A stretch of DNA of 64,000 nt from Hymenobacter chitinivorans DSM 11115 (GTDB lineage Bacteria > Bacteroidota > Bacteroidia > Cytophagales > Hymenobacteraceae): assembly GCF_002797555.1 (NCBI RefSeq), contig NZ_PGFA01000001.1, positions 868,001 to 932,000 on the forward strand, written 5' to 3'. The notes beneath the pieces are model-generated. The model worked only from the letters and a program-made list of their open reading frames with translations, ran no database searches and was not told the DNA's origin. The translations under genes and the position numbers were made by a program. This document shows, piece by piece, positions 43,047 through 54,041 of the stretch (positions within the stretch are counted from its first letter, which is position 1; each line of letters starts with the position of its first letter).

Positions 43047-43832
43047 TTACGAGAGGTTGTTGGACGTAGCCTTGGCCGCCAGAAACTCGCGGTTCAGGAT
43101 GGCAATGTTTTCCAGCGAAATGCCCACGGGGCACTCGGCGGCACAGGAGCCAATGTTAGAGCAGGCACCGAAGCCTTCTTTGTCCATCTGGGCCACCATG
43201 TTTTCCACGCGGGTTTTGCGCTCTACCTGGCCTTGGGGCAGCAAGGCCAGCTGCGACACCTTGGCCGAAACGAACAGCATGGCCGAGGCATTTTTGCAGG
43301 CCGCAACGCAGGCGCCGCAGCCAATGCAGGTGGCCGCTTCGAAGGCGCGGTCGGCAATGTCCTTGGGCACCGGAATTTCGTTGCCGTCGGGCACCCCGCC
43401 GGTATTGACGCTCACGTAGCCACCGGCCTGGATAATCCGGTCGAAAGCCGAGCGGTCTACGCTCAGATCCTTGTTAACGGGAAAAGCGTTAGCGCGCCAA
43501 GGCTCAATGGTAATCGTGTCGCCATCGGAGAACTTGCGCATGTGCAGCTGGCAGGTGGTAGTGCCGGCCTCCGGACCATGGGCCCGACCGTTGATGAACA
43601 AGTTGCACGAGCCGCAGATACCCTCGCGGCAGTCGTGGTCGAAGGCTACTGGGTCATCGCCGCGGCGCAGCAGGTCTTCGTTGAGTACATCCAGCATTTC
43701 CAGAAACGACATCTCAGGGGAAATGTCCTTTACCTGGTAATCTACAATTTGGCCTTGGGCATTGCGGTTTTTCTGCCGCCACACCTTCAGCGTGAGGTTC
43801 ATTGGTTTGGCATTTGGGTTACTTCCAGCCAT
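43047..43832 (-). CDS. sdhB: Succinate dehydrogenase/fumarate reductase iron-sulfur subunit
   Basis: A 261-residue electron-transfer subunit of complex II. The plant-type [2Fe-2S] site is [17 protein letters not shown] with a later C in TTTCQL; the [4Fe-4S]/[3Fe-4S] ligands are in [13 protein letters not shown] and [15 protein letters not shown]. Bacteroidota members are longer than the E. coli form, as here. The start at 43832 is used; the Met at 43802 is a possible shorter start. Third gene of sdhCAB. Confidence 0.96.
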   Translation of the reverse strand: MAGSNPNAKPMNLTLKVWRQKNRNAQGQIVDYQVKDISPEMSFLEMLDVLNEDLLRRGDDPVAFDHDCREGICGSCNLFINGRAHGPEAGTTTCQLHMRKFSDGDTITIEPWRANAFPVNKDLSVDRSAFDRIIQAGGYVSVNTGGVPDGNEIPVPKDIADRAFEAATCIGCGACVAACKNASAMLFVSAKVSQLALLPQGQVERKTRVENMVAQMDKEGFGACSNIGSCAAECPVGISLENIAILNREFLAAKATSNNLS

Positions 43833-43952
43833 CTTATCGGGAATTTTGAATTTTGAGTTTTAAATGTTGAATGGGTACTATTTGAAGTGTACCGTGCCGC
43901 CAGTGTGAAAACAATGGCTAGCACGGCACAATTCAACTCTCAAAATTCAACA
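43833..43952. repeat. Tandem-word hairpin filling the sdhA-sdhB gap
   Basis: TTGAATTTTGAG (43846-43857) pairs perfectly with CTCAAAATTCAA (43939-43950), in arms made of GAATTTT/GAGTTTT/ATGTTGAAT words. An inner GC stem GTACCGTGC (43889-43897) / GCACGGCAC (43921-43929) has one mismatch. The unit spans from the sdhA stop to near the sdhB start. Confidence 0.8.
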
Positions 43953-45887
<1,935 letters not shown>

Positions 45888-45907
45888 CGGATGGACGAGG
45901 TTAGGAT

Positions 45908-46579
45908 TTATTTAAAAAAGTAGAAGTACAAGGGCATGGCTGCGAAACCGGCCGAAACCAGCACCGAAAAGGCGTAGCCCACGAACTTAATGGCGGGGGT
46001 ATATTTGCGGTGGTTCAGACCCAGGGTCTGGAAGGCACTGCGGAAGCCGTGAATGAGGTGGTAACCCAAGGCAACCTGGGCCACAACGTAGAGAATCACG
46101 TACCAGAGCTGCTTAAACGAGCTGGCAACCAGCGTGTAGAGGTCAGCGTTGTTGTTGATGTCCGGATCCAGCTCCCCGAAACGGGCGCGGTAGAAGAAGT
46201 TGTACAGGTGAACCAACAGGAAAATCAGGATGATGGTGCCCAGTAGGCCCATGTTGCGCGACTGCCAGGGGCTGTTCTGCTCGGCGTGGTTGCTGGTGTA
46301 GTTGCTGCCGCGGGCCGTCTTGTTGCGCTGGGTCAGCACAATCGACTCGTAGATGTGGAAGCCGAAGCCCAGGACCAAGACCCATTCGACCGTGCGAATC
46401 AGCGGATTGGTGCCCATAAAGTGGGAGTAGACATTGAAAGCTTGCCCACCATCGTCCTTGAACAACTGCAAGTTGCCCACGAGGTGAACAACCAAAAAAG
46501 AGCACAGAAACAGGCCGGTGATGGCCATGATAATCTTGCGGCCAATGCTACTGGAAAACGTTTTACTGATCCAACTCAT
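45908..46579 (-). CDS. sdhC: Succinate dehydrogenase cytochrome b subunit (b558 type)
   Basis: Membrane anchor of complex II, 223 residues with five predicted helices. Histidine-bearing helices ([43 protein letters not shown]) can bind two hemes, and no separate SdhD gene is present, as in the single-anchor (B-type) enzymes of Bacteroidota. First gene of the operon, 20 bp before sdhA, with a clear promoter upstream. Confidence 0.94.
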   Translation of the reverse strand: MSWISKTFSSSIGRKIIMAITGLFLCSFLVVHLVGNLQLFKDDGGQAFNVYSHFMGTNPLIRTVEWVLVLGFGFHIYESIVLTQRNKTARGSNYTSNHAEQNSPWQSRNMGLLGTIILIFLLVHLYNFFYRARFGELDPDINNNADLYTLVASSFKQLWYVILYVVAQVALGYHLIHGFRSAFQTLGLNHRKYTPAIKFVGYAFSVLVSAGFAAMPLYFYFFK

Positions 46580-46619
46580 AGGAGCTACTGGTGGTTTTGA
46601 AACGGTCGGTTGTATCGGT

Positions 46620-46650
46620 CAAAGGTACACGCGGACCATGTACTAAACAA
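46620..46650 (-). promoter_or_regulatory. Promoter of the sdhCAB operon
   Basis: On the minus strand: TTG (46650-46648), 20-bp spacer, TACCTTTG (46627-46620). Full match to the Bacteroidota consensus; about 40 bp before the sdhC ATG. Confidence 0.75.
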
Positions 46651-46807
46651 TCCGAATTAGCGTTAACTGGGGTGGTGAATCAATCTTGGGCTAATCCCGT
46701 TAGAGAATCACACCACTGAAGCAACCCGGTTAACCTCTTTTTTGTTAGGATTCTACCAGGGTTTTCTCGACCTTCTTCTTATCTCAGCTTACAAATTGTT
46801 CCTTTCT

Positions 46808-49687
46808 ATGAGCCTTTCTTTACCACGGAGTGCTGGTAAGTGGGTCATGGTGCTGATAGTCAATGTGCTATGCCTGCTAGGGCTGCATCATACGGCAGAG
46901 GCATCCCACTTGCGGGCTGGTGATATTCAAGCCAAAAGCGACACTACCTATCCTTTTGGGGACAAGCGCAACAACCCGCGCCGCATCTTCTTCAAAATGG
47001 TGACCTATACGGATGCCACCTCCTCGGTCGACGAGGAGCAAATCACCATTTTCTATGGGGACGGGACTGGCAGCGGCCTGCGTGGCATTCCGCGCTTCAG
47101 CAAAACCCGGATTACGCCCGATACTTACCGCAACGTCTACTACTTCGAGCATACCTACAATGCCGACCGTAGCTACGTGGTAAGTTACATCGGGGAAAAC
47201 CGGAACAAGGGGGTGCAGAACATGAGTGAATCGGACAACCAGTCCATTTACATTGCCACCCGCATCACCATCGACCCCGGCATCGGCATCAACCGCTCGC
47301 CGGTGCTCAATGCTCCCGCTATTGACAAGGCCAGCTTCGAGCAGGTATTTCTGCACGCGCCAGCCGCCACCGATGCCGATAGAGACTCGCTCTCATATGA
47401 GCTGTTGGTAAGTCAGCAGGCCGGGCTAATTGAAAATGCCATTCGCAACAACAACACGCCGACTCCGCGGCCTACCACCAACTTTGTATATCCCAACCTG
47501 GTGTCGCCGCCCGGCAAACGGGTACCTTACCTGGGCGACCCCGGCGGAGAAGGAGCCACGTTCACCATTGACCCGAAGTCGGGCCTGATCGTCTGGAATT
47601 CGCCCAGCCGCCTGGGGGACTTCAACGTGGCACTTATTGTTCGGGAGTGGCGGCGGACGGAATTTGGCGTCCGGGAGATTGGCTACGTTATCCGGGATAT
47701 GCAAATTCAGGTGCTGCCCACTGATAACAAGCGGCCGACGGTGAATATCCCGGCGGATATCTGCGTTGTGGCCGGGGTAGAGGTGCGCAAGAAAATTACG
47801 GCCACTGACCCTGACAACAACCCGGTAATTATTGAAGGCTACAGTGACCTTTTTGGTCGCAAAGTAGCCCCGGCTACTTTTGTGCAAAGAGGGCGGGGGC
47901 CGGTCCCGGTGGCCGAAGGTATTCTGCGTTGGACGCCAGAGTGCACCGACGTCGCTGCCCAGCCTTACCAGATTGTATTCAAGGCCACCGACCAGCCCGA
48001 GTCGCCTAAGGTGGCCCTCATCGACGAAAAGATACTGCGGATCAGAGTAGTGGGCCCCCGGCCGGGCAACGTGCGGGCCCGACAGAACCAGAATAACGTG
48101 CTGCTCACCTGGGACCGTTACGCGTGTCAGAACGCGAGTCGGCTGCTGATTTTCCGTAAAGAAGGTTGTACCACTGCCGCAACCGACACCTGCCAGACGG
48201 GTATTCCGGCCGAGTCGGGCTACGAGCAGATTGCCGTGCTCACCGACGTGTCGCTGCAGTCTTACCTCGACAATGGGAGCATTTCCAAGCTGCAGCGTGG
48301 CCGCACCTATAGCTACCGTATTTACGCCGAATTTCCGCTGCCTGCCGGCGGTGCCAGTCTGGCCTCGCTGGAAGCCTGCGTAACGATGGAAGGTCGGGCG
48401 GCCGTACTGACCAACGCCACTATCGACGTGACGGACCGCGCCAAGGGGCAGGTTACGGTACGCTGGACCCAGCCCAAAATAATTGGCGACTTCCCAACGC
48501 CCACCGGCTACCGGCTCTACCGGGGCCCGGGCCGCAGCGCCACCCAGGCGCAGTCCAAACTGGTGCACACTACCGCTAATCTGGTCGATACCGTCTTTGT
48601 GGATCAGAACCGCAACACTGCGGATAGTCTGTTTACCTACCGGCTGGAGCATTATTACCAGGACCCCTCCAACCCTTCCACTCCGATAGTGGAACGGTCG
48701 GGCCCGGCTAGTACAGTGCGCCTGTTCGGCGAGTCGAACGCTACCGGTACCCAGGTGCTGCTGAACTGGACCTATAAAGTGCCCTGGAATAACCGGCTGC
48801 CCGGCCGCAACGCCGTTGTCTATCGGCGCACTGGGCCCACGGGCGCCTTTGCCCAGCTGGATCTGGTGCCGGCCCGGGATACGTCGTACGTAGACGATGG
48901 TAAGAAGCTGCCCCTGGTGCCCGGACAAGTATATTACTACTATGTGCGAACCAACGGCAGCTACAGCTCGCCATCCATCAAGGACACGCTGCTGAACCTG
49001 AGCCAGCAAGTACCGGTGCTGGTAACGCCCATTCCCTGCCCGCCCGTGGTGACGGTGCAAAGTGACTGCGAGGAACTCAAGAACCGGGTGCTGAACCGCC
49101 CTGGCTACTTCCCCAACGAAACCGACCGGTTTAGCCACACCCTCAAATGGACGGTTGACAGCAAAGGCACGCCGGACTGCAGCACCGATATTGTCTATTT
49201 CCGCATCTTCTACCGGCGTTCTGGCGAGCAAAATTTTGTGCTGATTGACTCTACCAGCGGCCCCGTCAATACCTACCTACACCAGAACCTGACCGAGCGT
49301 GGGGGCTGCTATAAAGTGCAGTCGGTGGGACGGCTAGGTGGGCGCCGTAGCGCGCTGAGTGCCGAAGCCTGCGCCGAAAACTGCGTCGTATTCGAGTTGC
49401 CCAACATCTTCACGCCCAACGGCGACGGAATCAACGACACGTTCCGGCCCCGGGTGGCTTCGCCGCTGCGCAAAGTGCACTTCCAGGCCTTCAACCGCTG
49501 GGGCGTGAAAGTATTCGACGGCGACGCGGACCCCAACATCAACTGGACCGGTAATGCTACTTCCGGCGAGCGGGGCAAGGGTGTACAGGTGCCCGACGGG
49601 GTATACTACTACTTGGCCGAAGTGGAGTTTGCCGACGACAACTCGACCAAAATTACTTACAAAGGCTGGGTGGAAATAACGCACTAG
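46808..49687 (+). CDS. Large secreted protein with gliding motility-associated (type IX secretion) C-terminal domain
   Basis: A 959-residue exported protein. A signal peptide (about 8-32) is followed by a region beginning ASHLRAGDIQAKSDTTYPFGD, typical of surface proteins of this phylum. Several Ig/fibronectin-like beta domains follow, with repeated YRLYRGPG/YRIYAEF-type strands (about 430-760). A C-terminal CHU_C/type B sorting domain starts at VFELPNIFTPNGDGINDTFRP (about 864) and includes FNRWGVKVFDG and DGVYYYLAEV. Such domains direct export by the type IX system and cell-surface attachment. Ligand unknown. The ATG at 46808 is preferred to the open frame from 46742. Confidence 0.92.
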   Translation: MSLSLPRSAGKWVMVLIVNVLCLLGLHHTAEASHLRAGDIQAKSDTTYPFGDKRNNPRRIFFKMVTYTDATSSVDEEQITIFYGDGTGSGLRGIPRFSKTRITPDTYRNVYYFEHTYNADRSYVVSYIGENRNKGVQNMSESDNQSIYIATRITIDPGIGINRSPVLNAPAIDKASFEQVFLHAPAATDADRDSLSYELLVSQQAGLIENAIRNNNTPTPRPTTNFVYPNLVSPPGKRVPYLGDPGGEGATFTIDPKSGLIVWNSPSRLGDFNVALIVREWRRTEFGVREIGYVIRDMQIQVLPTDNKRPTVNIPADICVVAGVEVRKKITATDPDNNPVIIEGYSDLFGRKVAPATFVQRGRGPVPVAEGILRWTPECTDVAAQPYQIVFKATDQPESPKVALIDEKILRIRVVGPRPGNVRARQNQNNVLLTWDRYACQNASRLLIFRKEGCTTAATDTCQTGIPAESGYEQIAVLTDVSLQSYLDNGSISKLQRGRTYSYRIYAEFPLPAGGASLASLEACVTMEGRAAVLTNATIDVTDRAKGQVTVRWTQPKIIGDFPTPTGYRLYRGPGRSATQAQSKLVHTTANLVDTVFVDQNRNTADSLFTYRLEHYYQDPSNPSTPIVERSGPASTVRLFGESNATGTQVLLNWTYKVPWNNRLPGRNAVVYRRTGPTGAFAQLDLVPARDTSYVDDGKKLPLVPGQVYYYYVRTNGSYSSPSIKDTLLNLSQQVPVLVTPIPCPPVVTVQSDCEELKNRVLNRPGYFPNETDRFSHTLKWTVDSKGTPDCSTDIVYFRIFYRRSGEQNFVLIDSTSGPVNTYLHQNLTERGGCYKVQSVGRLGGRRSALSAEACAENCVVFELPNIFTPNGDGINDTFRPRVASPLRKVHFQAFNRWGVKVFDGDADPNINWTGNATSGERGKGVQVPDGVYYYLAEVEFADDNSTKITYKGWVEITH

Positions 49688-49707
49688 CGTAATCCACTGC
49701 CGCAGAG

Positions 49708-49741
49708 AAACCCGCTTCCAGGCTTGGAAGCGGGTTTTTTT
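49708..49741 (+). terminator. Rho-independent terminator after the type IX cargo gene
   Basis: AAACCCGCTTCC (49708-49719) pairs with GGAAGCGGGTTT (49726-49737), 6-nt loop, T-run to 49741. Confidence 0.9.
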
Positions 49742-49819
49742 ATTCCCGTATCTTGTCGGCCCAATTACCCCACTGAACTTTCCTCACTCCTTCATTCCCG
49801 CCTTCACCTCCTTTATAGT

Positions 49820-50707
49820 ATGAAAGCAGTTGTTTTCCCCGGCCAGGGCAGCCAGTTTACTGGCATGGGCCGCGACCTGTACGAGCAGCAGCCCGCCGCC
49901 CGCCGGCTCATGGACCAAGCCAACGAAATCCTGGGCTTCCGCCTCACCGACGTCATGTTTACCGGTTCCGAGGAGGACCTGCGCCGCACGGATGTAACCC
50001 AGCCCGCCATCTTCCTGCACTCCGTGGCTTTGGCCGCCACGCTGCCCGACCTGCGCCCCGATATGGTAGCGGGCCACTCCCTGGGGGAGTTTTCGGCGCT
50101 GGTAGCGGCCCAGGTGCTCAAGTTTGAGGATGCCCTGCAACTGGTAGCCCGGCGCGCCCAGGCCATGCAGGCCGCCTGTCAGGAGCAGCCCGGTACCATG
50201 GCCGCCATCCTCGGCCTCGACGACGACACCACGGTGCGTATCTGCCAGGAAATAACCCAGGCCGGCAACGTGGTAGTAGCCGCCAACTTCAACTGCCCGG
50301 GCCAATTGGTCATTTCCGGTTCTCAGCGCGGTATCGAGCTGGCCTGTGAGCAGCTTAAGGCCGCCGGGGCCAAGCGGGCCCTGCCGCTGCCCGTGGGCGG
50401 TGCCTTCCACTCGCCCCTGATGCAGTCGGCTGAGGCTGCCCTGGCCCAGGCCATTGAGCGGACCCAGTTTGCGGCCGGCCTGTGTGCCGTGTACCAGAAC
50501 GTGGACGCGGCCCCGCACCGCGACCCGGACGAAATTCGCCAGAACCTGGTGCGCCAGCTCACGGCCCCGGTGCGCTGGACCCAGAGCGTGCAGCGCATGG
50601 TGCAGGACGGCGCCACCGAATTTGTGGAGTGTGGCCCGGGCAAAGTGCTGTTGGGTTTGGTCAAGAAGATAGCGCCGGAAGCGGCGGGCAGCTCGGCTGC
50701 GGGGTAA
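49820..50707 (+). CDS. fabD: Malonyl-CoA:ACP transacylase FabD
   Basis: Loads malonyl groups onto acyl carrier protein for fatty-acid synthesis, 295 residues. The oxyanion motif FPGQGSQFTGMG is at the start, the nucleophile lies in GHSLGEFSAL (S87), and the catalytic His region reads GGAFHSPLM near residue 193. The ATG at 49820 starts exactly at the conserved KAVVFPGQGSQ; the open frame runs back through the terminator and is not coding. It ends at a bidirectional terminator shared with the cold-shock gene. Confidence 0.97.
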   Translation: MKAVVFPGQGSQFTGMGRDLYEQQPAARRLMDQANEILGFRLTDVMFTGSEEDLRRTDVTQPAIFLHSVALAATLPDLRPDMVAGHSLGEFSALVAAQVLKFEDALQLVARRAQAMQAACQEQPGTMAAILGLDDDTTVRICQEITQAGNVVVAANFNCPGQLVISGSQRGIELACEQLKAAGAKRALPLPVGGAFHSPLMQSAEAALAQAIERTQFAAGLCAVYQNVDAAPHRDPDEIRQNLVRQLTAPVRWTQSVQRMVQDGATEFVECGPGKVLLGLVKKIAPEAAGSSAAG

Positions 50708-50725
50708 TCATTTGTAATTGTCCAA

Positions 50726-50767
50726 GAAAAAGCGCCTTGTGGGAAGTCTTCCACAAGGCGCTTTTTC
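50726..50767. terminator. Bidirectional terminator between fabD and the cold-shock gene
   Basis: GAAAAAGCGCCTTGTGG (50726-50742) pairs perfectly with CCACAAGGCGCTTTTTC (50751-50767), 8-nt loop; A-run on one side and T-run on the other serve both convergent genes. Confidence 0.9.
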
Positions 50768-50817
50768 TATGCCGGTAGCAGGGGCTGCCCACGGCGGCAA
50801 GAGTCTTACAGCCTCTA

Positions 50818-51027
50818 TTAGGTCTGGCTGTCTACGTTTTCTGCCGTCAGTCCCTTCGGGCCCGATACCACGTCGAAGCTGACCCGCTGACCCTCGTGAA
50901 TGCCCCTGAAGCCGGGAGTGCGGATGTTGCTATGATGCAGAAATACATCTTCTCCTTTATTATCACTGGTAATGAAACCGAATCCTTTAGAATCGTTATA
51001 CCATTTTACTACACCGGTTTCGGGCAT
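50818..51027 (-). CDS. Cold-shock protein, CspA family
   Basis: A 69-residue single-stranded nucleic-acid binding protein (OB fold). RNP1 is KGFGFIT and RNP2 is DVFLHHS; ETGVVKWYNDSKG is the standard start. Likely an RNA chaperone acting at low temperature or in growth. Its upstream region holds a 14-base direct repeat that may be part of a regulated leader. Confidence 0.96.
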   Translation of the reverse strand: MPETGVVKWYNDSKGFGFITSDNKGEDVFLHHSNIRTPGFRGIHEGQRVSFDVVSGPKGLTAENVDSQT

Positions 51028-51053
51028 ATTATTAAGCGCTGAGTGGGAGAGGG

Positions 51054-51100
51054 AAAAGTCGTAGCAATGTGAATTGCCGACCAGAAAAAGGTCGTAGCAA
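51054..51100. repeat. Direct repeat in the cold-shock gene leader
   Basis: AAAAGTCGTAGCAA (51054-51067) recurs as AAAAGGTCGTAGCAA (51086-51100), a 32-33 bp period, about 30 bp before the csp ATG on the minus strand. Role unknown. Confidence 0.55.
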
Positions 51101-51153
51101 CTAAGCCAAAGTAGGCAAAATTTCCCGGACGAATTGAGTCGAAGCTTCTGGTA

Positions 51154-51639
51154 CTAGTCGGCTGCCCTCTTGACGGGCAGCTCATCCGCACACTGCGCCA
51201 ACAGCTCCGCCACCTTTTTATTCAGCCCGGGATGCAGTACCTGCGCTGCAATTTCGGCCAGCGGCACCAGCGCGAAGCGGCGTTCCGGCAGGCGGGGGTG
51301 GGGCACCTGCAGCTCGGGCAAATCCAGAACCAGGTCGTCATAGAGCAGAATGTCCACGTCCAGGGTGCGGGCGTCCCAGCGGATACGCCTTTCGCGGCCG
51401 GCCAGCTGCTCCGCGGCCAGGCAGGCGGCCAGCAAATCGAGCGGGGAGAGCGGCGTATCGAGCTGCACGGCCTGGTTGAGGAAGGCTGGCTGGTCGGTAA
51501 GGCCCCAGGCGGCCGTTTCGTACAGCCCCGATACGGCTGCCACGGTACCGGCCGTTGCTGCCAACCGCTGCACGGCCGCCTGCAAGGTGGCGGTCCGGTC
51601 GCCGAGGTTGGAGCCGAGCAAAAGGTAGGCGGTAGGCAT
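51154..51639 (-). CDS. folK: 2-amino-4-hydroxy-6-hydroxymethyldihydropteridine diphosphokinase FolK
   Basis: Folate-pathway enzyme that transfers diphosphate from ATP to hydroxymethyldihydropterin, 161 residues. Visible: YLLLGSNLGDRTATLQAA, LYETAAWGLTDQPAFLNQAVQL, the RWDARTLDVDILLYDD metal motif and VPHPRLPERRFALVPLAEIA. Length is normal. It lies between the csp gene and the hydrolase gene on the same strand. Confidence 0.96.
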   Translation of the reverse strand: MPTAYLLLGSNLGDRTATLQAAVQRLAATAGTVAAVSGLYETAAWGLTDQPAFLNQAVQLDTPLSPLDLLAACLAAEQLAGRERRIRWDARTLDVDILLYDDLVLDLPELQVPHPRLPERRFALVPLAEIAAQVLHPGLNKKVAELLAQCADELPVKRAAD

Positions 51640-51738
51640 AAGGCAGCAGTAGAGTGGGCAGAAGGGTTTGGAGCATATTTTCTAAAATCTTAAAAATATG
51701 CTCCAAACTAGGTTGAGGCCAGGAATGCCCTGGTGGGG

Positions 51739-52620
51739 CTACGTAATGGCCGGTAAGCCCCGGAAAAACGCAATAGTTTTGTCGGCAATAAGCTGGGCTA
51801 GCTCCGGCAGCTGGTCTTCCTCCCAAGGGTGCTTGCCGCCGAACATGTGGCCCGCGCCGGGTACCACGCCCAGCTCGGCGGCGGGCTGGTAGCTTTTTAG
51901 CTCGTGGGCCATCTGCACCGGCAAGGTTTCGTCCTGGTCGCCGTGCAGAATGAGCAGGGGCTGGCGGAGCTTGTCGCGCACGTTGGCCGCAATGTCGAGG
52001 CGGGGCTGGTTGGCGTAGTAGTCTTCCACGAGCTGGTAGTAGAGCGGCATTTGCTGCTTGGTGCGGGCATTTTCGATGTACTGCACGCCACTTTGCTGCC
52101 ACTGCTGCATCACTGGCTCGGGCCAGCGCGGATTCACGCTGCTAATGGCCGCCCAGGTGGCCACGGCCGTCACCCGCGCATCTTCGGCGGCCTTGAGCAG
52201 CACGATACCCCCGCCGCGGCTGTGACCTATCAGGTAGATCCGGCCTAGGTCGACTTCGGCCGCGGGCAGCACCGAAGAGCCGGGGTTGGTTAAGTAGTCG
52301 AGCAGGGTGCCCAGGTCGTTGAGCTCCAGGCTGAAGTTGTTGCGGCCGAAAGCTTCCATATCCTCCAGGTCGCCGCTGCCGCCGGGCACCACGCCGTTGT
52401 GCGACAAATTCAGCTTTACAAACACGAAGCCGTGGGCGGCAAAGTAGTCGGCCAGCACGTTGAAGTGGCCCCAGTCCTTGAAGCCTTTGAACCCGTGCAC
52501 GAACACCACCACCGGCTTGGGTCGCCCATCCGGCCGGAAGCGGGCATCGGCGGCAAAGGGCCGGGTATGGTGGGGCGAGGTGAGCAGAAACTCGATGTGA
52601 ATAGGAGCGGAGGTCGGCAT
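51739..52620 (-). CDS. Alpha/beta hydrolase
   Basis: A 293-residue serine hydrolase-type protein of the dienelactone-hydrolase/prolyl-oligopeptidase-like kind. FVHGFKGFKDWGHFN forms the oxyanion loop, the nucleophile elbow is IGHSRGGGIVLLKAA, and LLILHGDQDETLPVQMA with a later GAGHMFGG supply Asp and His. Probably cytosolic; no signal peptide. Substrate unknown. The ATG at 52620 is preferred to the one seven codons upstream. It is divergent from the polyprenyl synthase gene. Confidence 0.9.
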   Translation of the reverse strand: MPTSAPIHIEFLLTSPHHTRPFAADARFRPDGRPKPVVVFVHGFKGFKDWGHFNVLADYFAAHGFVFVKLNLSHNGVVPGGSGDLEDMEAFGRNNFSLELNDLGTLLDYLTNPGSSVLPAAEVDLGRIYLIGHSRGGGIVLLKAAEDARVTAVATWAAISSVNPRWPEPVMQQWQQSGVQYIENARTKQQMPLYYQLVEDYYANQPRLDIAANVRDKLRQPLLILHGDQDETLPVQMAHELKSYQPAAELGVVPGAGHMFGGKHPWEEDQLPELAQLIADKTIAFFRGLPAIT

Positions 52621-52813
52621 GGCAAAATGGTTTGGCGGCAAGGTAACAGTCGGCGCCCAAGTTTGCGTTGCCGGCCGCGCCTGGGCAAAGTAGCTGGCAA
52701 AAACTCTTCAGCACCGCTCTTGGTTAGGAAACCGCCGCGGCGCCCCGTATCATTGCAGCGCTTTGAGCTGCCACGGCGGCTTCTTGGCCGCTTTGAGTTG
52801 CTCAAGCCCTTGC

Positions 52814-53794
52814 ATGAAAAGTACCCTGGATGTCATACAGGCCCCCATTGCGGCCGAAATGGAGGAATTTGAACGCAAATTCCGCGCTTCCATGCAAACC
52901 AATGTGCTGCTGCTCGACAAAATCATGGGCTACATTGTCAAGCGCAAGGGCAAGCAGATCCGGCCGATGTTCGTGTTTTTCACGGCCAAAATCAGCGGCG
53001 GCGACCCCATGCCCGAAGCCACGTTTCGCGGCGCAGCCCTGATTGAGCTCCTGCACACGGCCACGCTCGTACACGACGACGTGGTGGACGAGAGCAACTA
53101 CCGCCGGGGCTTTTTTTCCATCAATGCCCTCTGGAAAAACAAGATTGCCGTACTCGTGGGCGACTATCTGTTGTCGCGCGGCATGGCCCTGGCCCTGGAG
53201 CACGACGATTTTGACCTGCTCAAAATCGTGAACAACGCCGTGCGGGAGCTGAGTGAAGGCGAGCTGCTGCAAATCGAAAAAGCCCGCCGCCTCGATATCA
53301 CCGAGGACGTGTACTTCGACATCATCCGGCAGAAAACGGCCTCCCTGATTGCGTCCTGCTGCGCCGTGGGCGCTGCCTCGGCCGGTTCCGACAAAGCTAC
53401 TGTGGAGCGGGCCCGGCTCTTCGGCGAGAAAGTGGGCATGGCCTTTCAGATCAAAGACGACCTGTTCGACTTCGGTACCGACGAAATCGGCAAGCCCGTG
53501 GGCATCGACATCAAGGAGAAAAAGATGACTCTGCCGCTGATTTACGCCCTGCAGCAGGCCGACTGGCTCACCAAGCGCCGCGTCATCTTCAACGTGAAAA
53601 ACAACGAGGGCCGCCGCGACCGGGTCCAGGCCGTCATCGACTTCGTCAAAAAATCCGGGGGCCTCGACTACGCCATTACTGTCATGAAGCGCTACCGCGA
53701 CGAGGCCCTGAGCATTCTGCACAGTTTCCCCGAATCCCCGTCCCGCACCTCCTTGGAGCAGCTCATCAACTTCACCATCGAGCGGGAGAAGTAA
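52814..53794 (+). CDS. Long-chain all-trans polyprenyl diphosphate synthase
   Basis: A 326-residue prenyl elongase of the IspB/solanesyl class, likely making the menaquinone side chain. First Asp-rich motif: LLHTATLVHDDVVDES; second: FQIKDDLFDFG. The small alanine five residues before the first Asp-rich motif suggests a long-chain product rather than GGPP, so it is not the expected carotenoid crtE. The start at 52814 gives the usual family start; the frame is open to 52763. A large palindromic repeat begins at its stop codon. Confidence 0.93.
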   Translation: MKSTLDVIQAPIAAEMEEFERKFRASMQTNVLLLDKIMGYIVKRKGKQIRPMFVFFTAKISGGDPMPEATFRGAALIELLHTATLVHDDVVDESNYRRGFFSINALWKNKIAVLVGDYLLSRGMALALEHDDFDLLKIVNNAVRELSEGELLQIEKARRLDITEDVYFDIIRQKTASLIASCCAVGAASAGSDKATVERARLFGEKVGMAFQIKDDLFDFGTDEIGKPVGIDIKEKKMTLPLIYALQQADWLTKRRVIFNVKNNEGRRDRVQAVIDFVKKSGGLDYAITVMKRYRDEALSILHSFPESPSRTSLEQLINFTIEREK

Positions 53795-54041
53795 TTTGTA
53801 ATGTGCTAATGTGGAGGAATGTGCTCAGGTGCTGATGTGTCCTTGCGAGCAACGCGAAGCCATCCGTCCCCTGCGCAGCACGACCCGCCCTTTTACCAGA
53901 AAGCCCTTTCCTACTTGCGTGGGAAAGGGCTTTTCACGTGAGAAGGCTCAGTACATTTCAGAGGACGGATTGCTTCGGCGCACGCCTCGCAAGGACACGT
54001 CCTTTATATTAGCACCTCAGCACATTCCCCGCATCAGCACA
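53795..54041. repeat. Large palindromic intergenic repeat, copy 1
   Basis: Fills the whole gap between two convergent stop codons. Outer arms carry AATGTGCT/TGCTGATGTG words (left) and their complements (right, ending ATCAGCACATTA). A 12-bp perfect terminal pair is TGTCCTTGCGAG (53839-53850) / CTCGCAAGGACA (53986-53997), then GAAGCCATCCGTCC pairs with GGACGGATTGCTTC. The core is a terminator-like stem AAAGCCCTTTCCTAC (53900-53914) / GTGGGAAAGGGCTTT (53919-53933). The core stem and the end sequence recur at 56776-57070. Confidence 0.8.

Noticed and set aside
8124..43952. CRISPR-like arrays in the word-repeat gaps
   Set aside because: Words are 6-8 bases, degenerate, with no unique spacers and no cas genes.
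49724..49819. A longer FabD start upstream of 49820
   Set aside because: The extension would be translated from the T-run of the preceding terminator and has no family similarity.
52814..53794. GGPP synthase (crtE) for carotenoids
   Set aside because: The residues before the first Asp-rich motif and the IspB-like HTATLVHDDVVDES pattern favour a long-chain (quinone) product.
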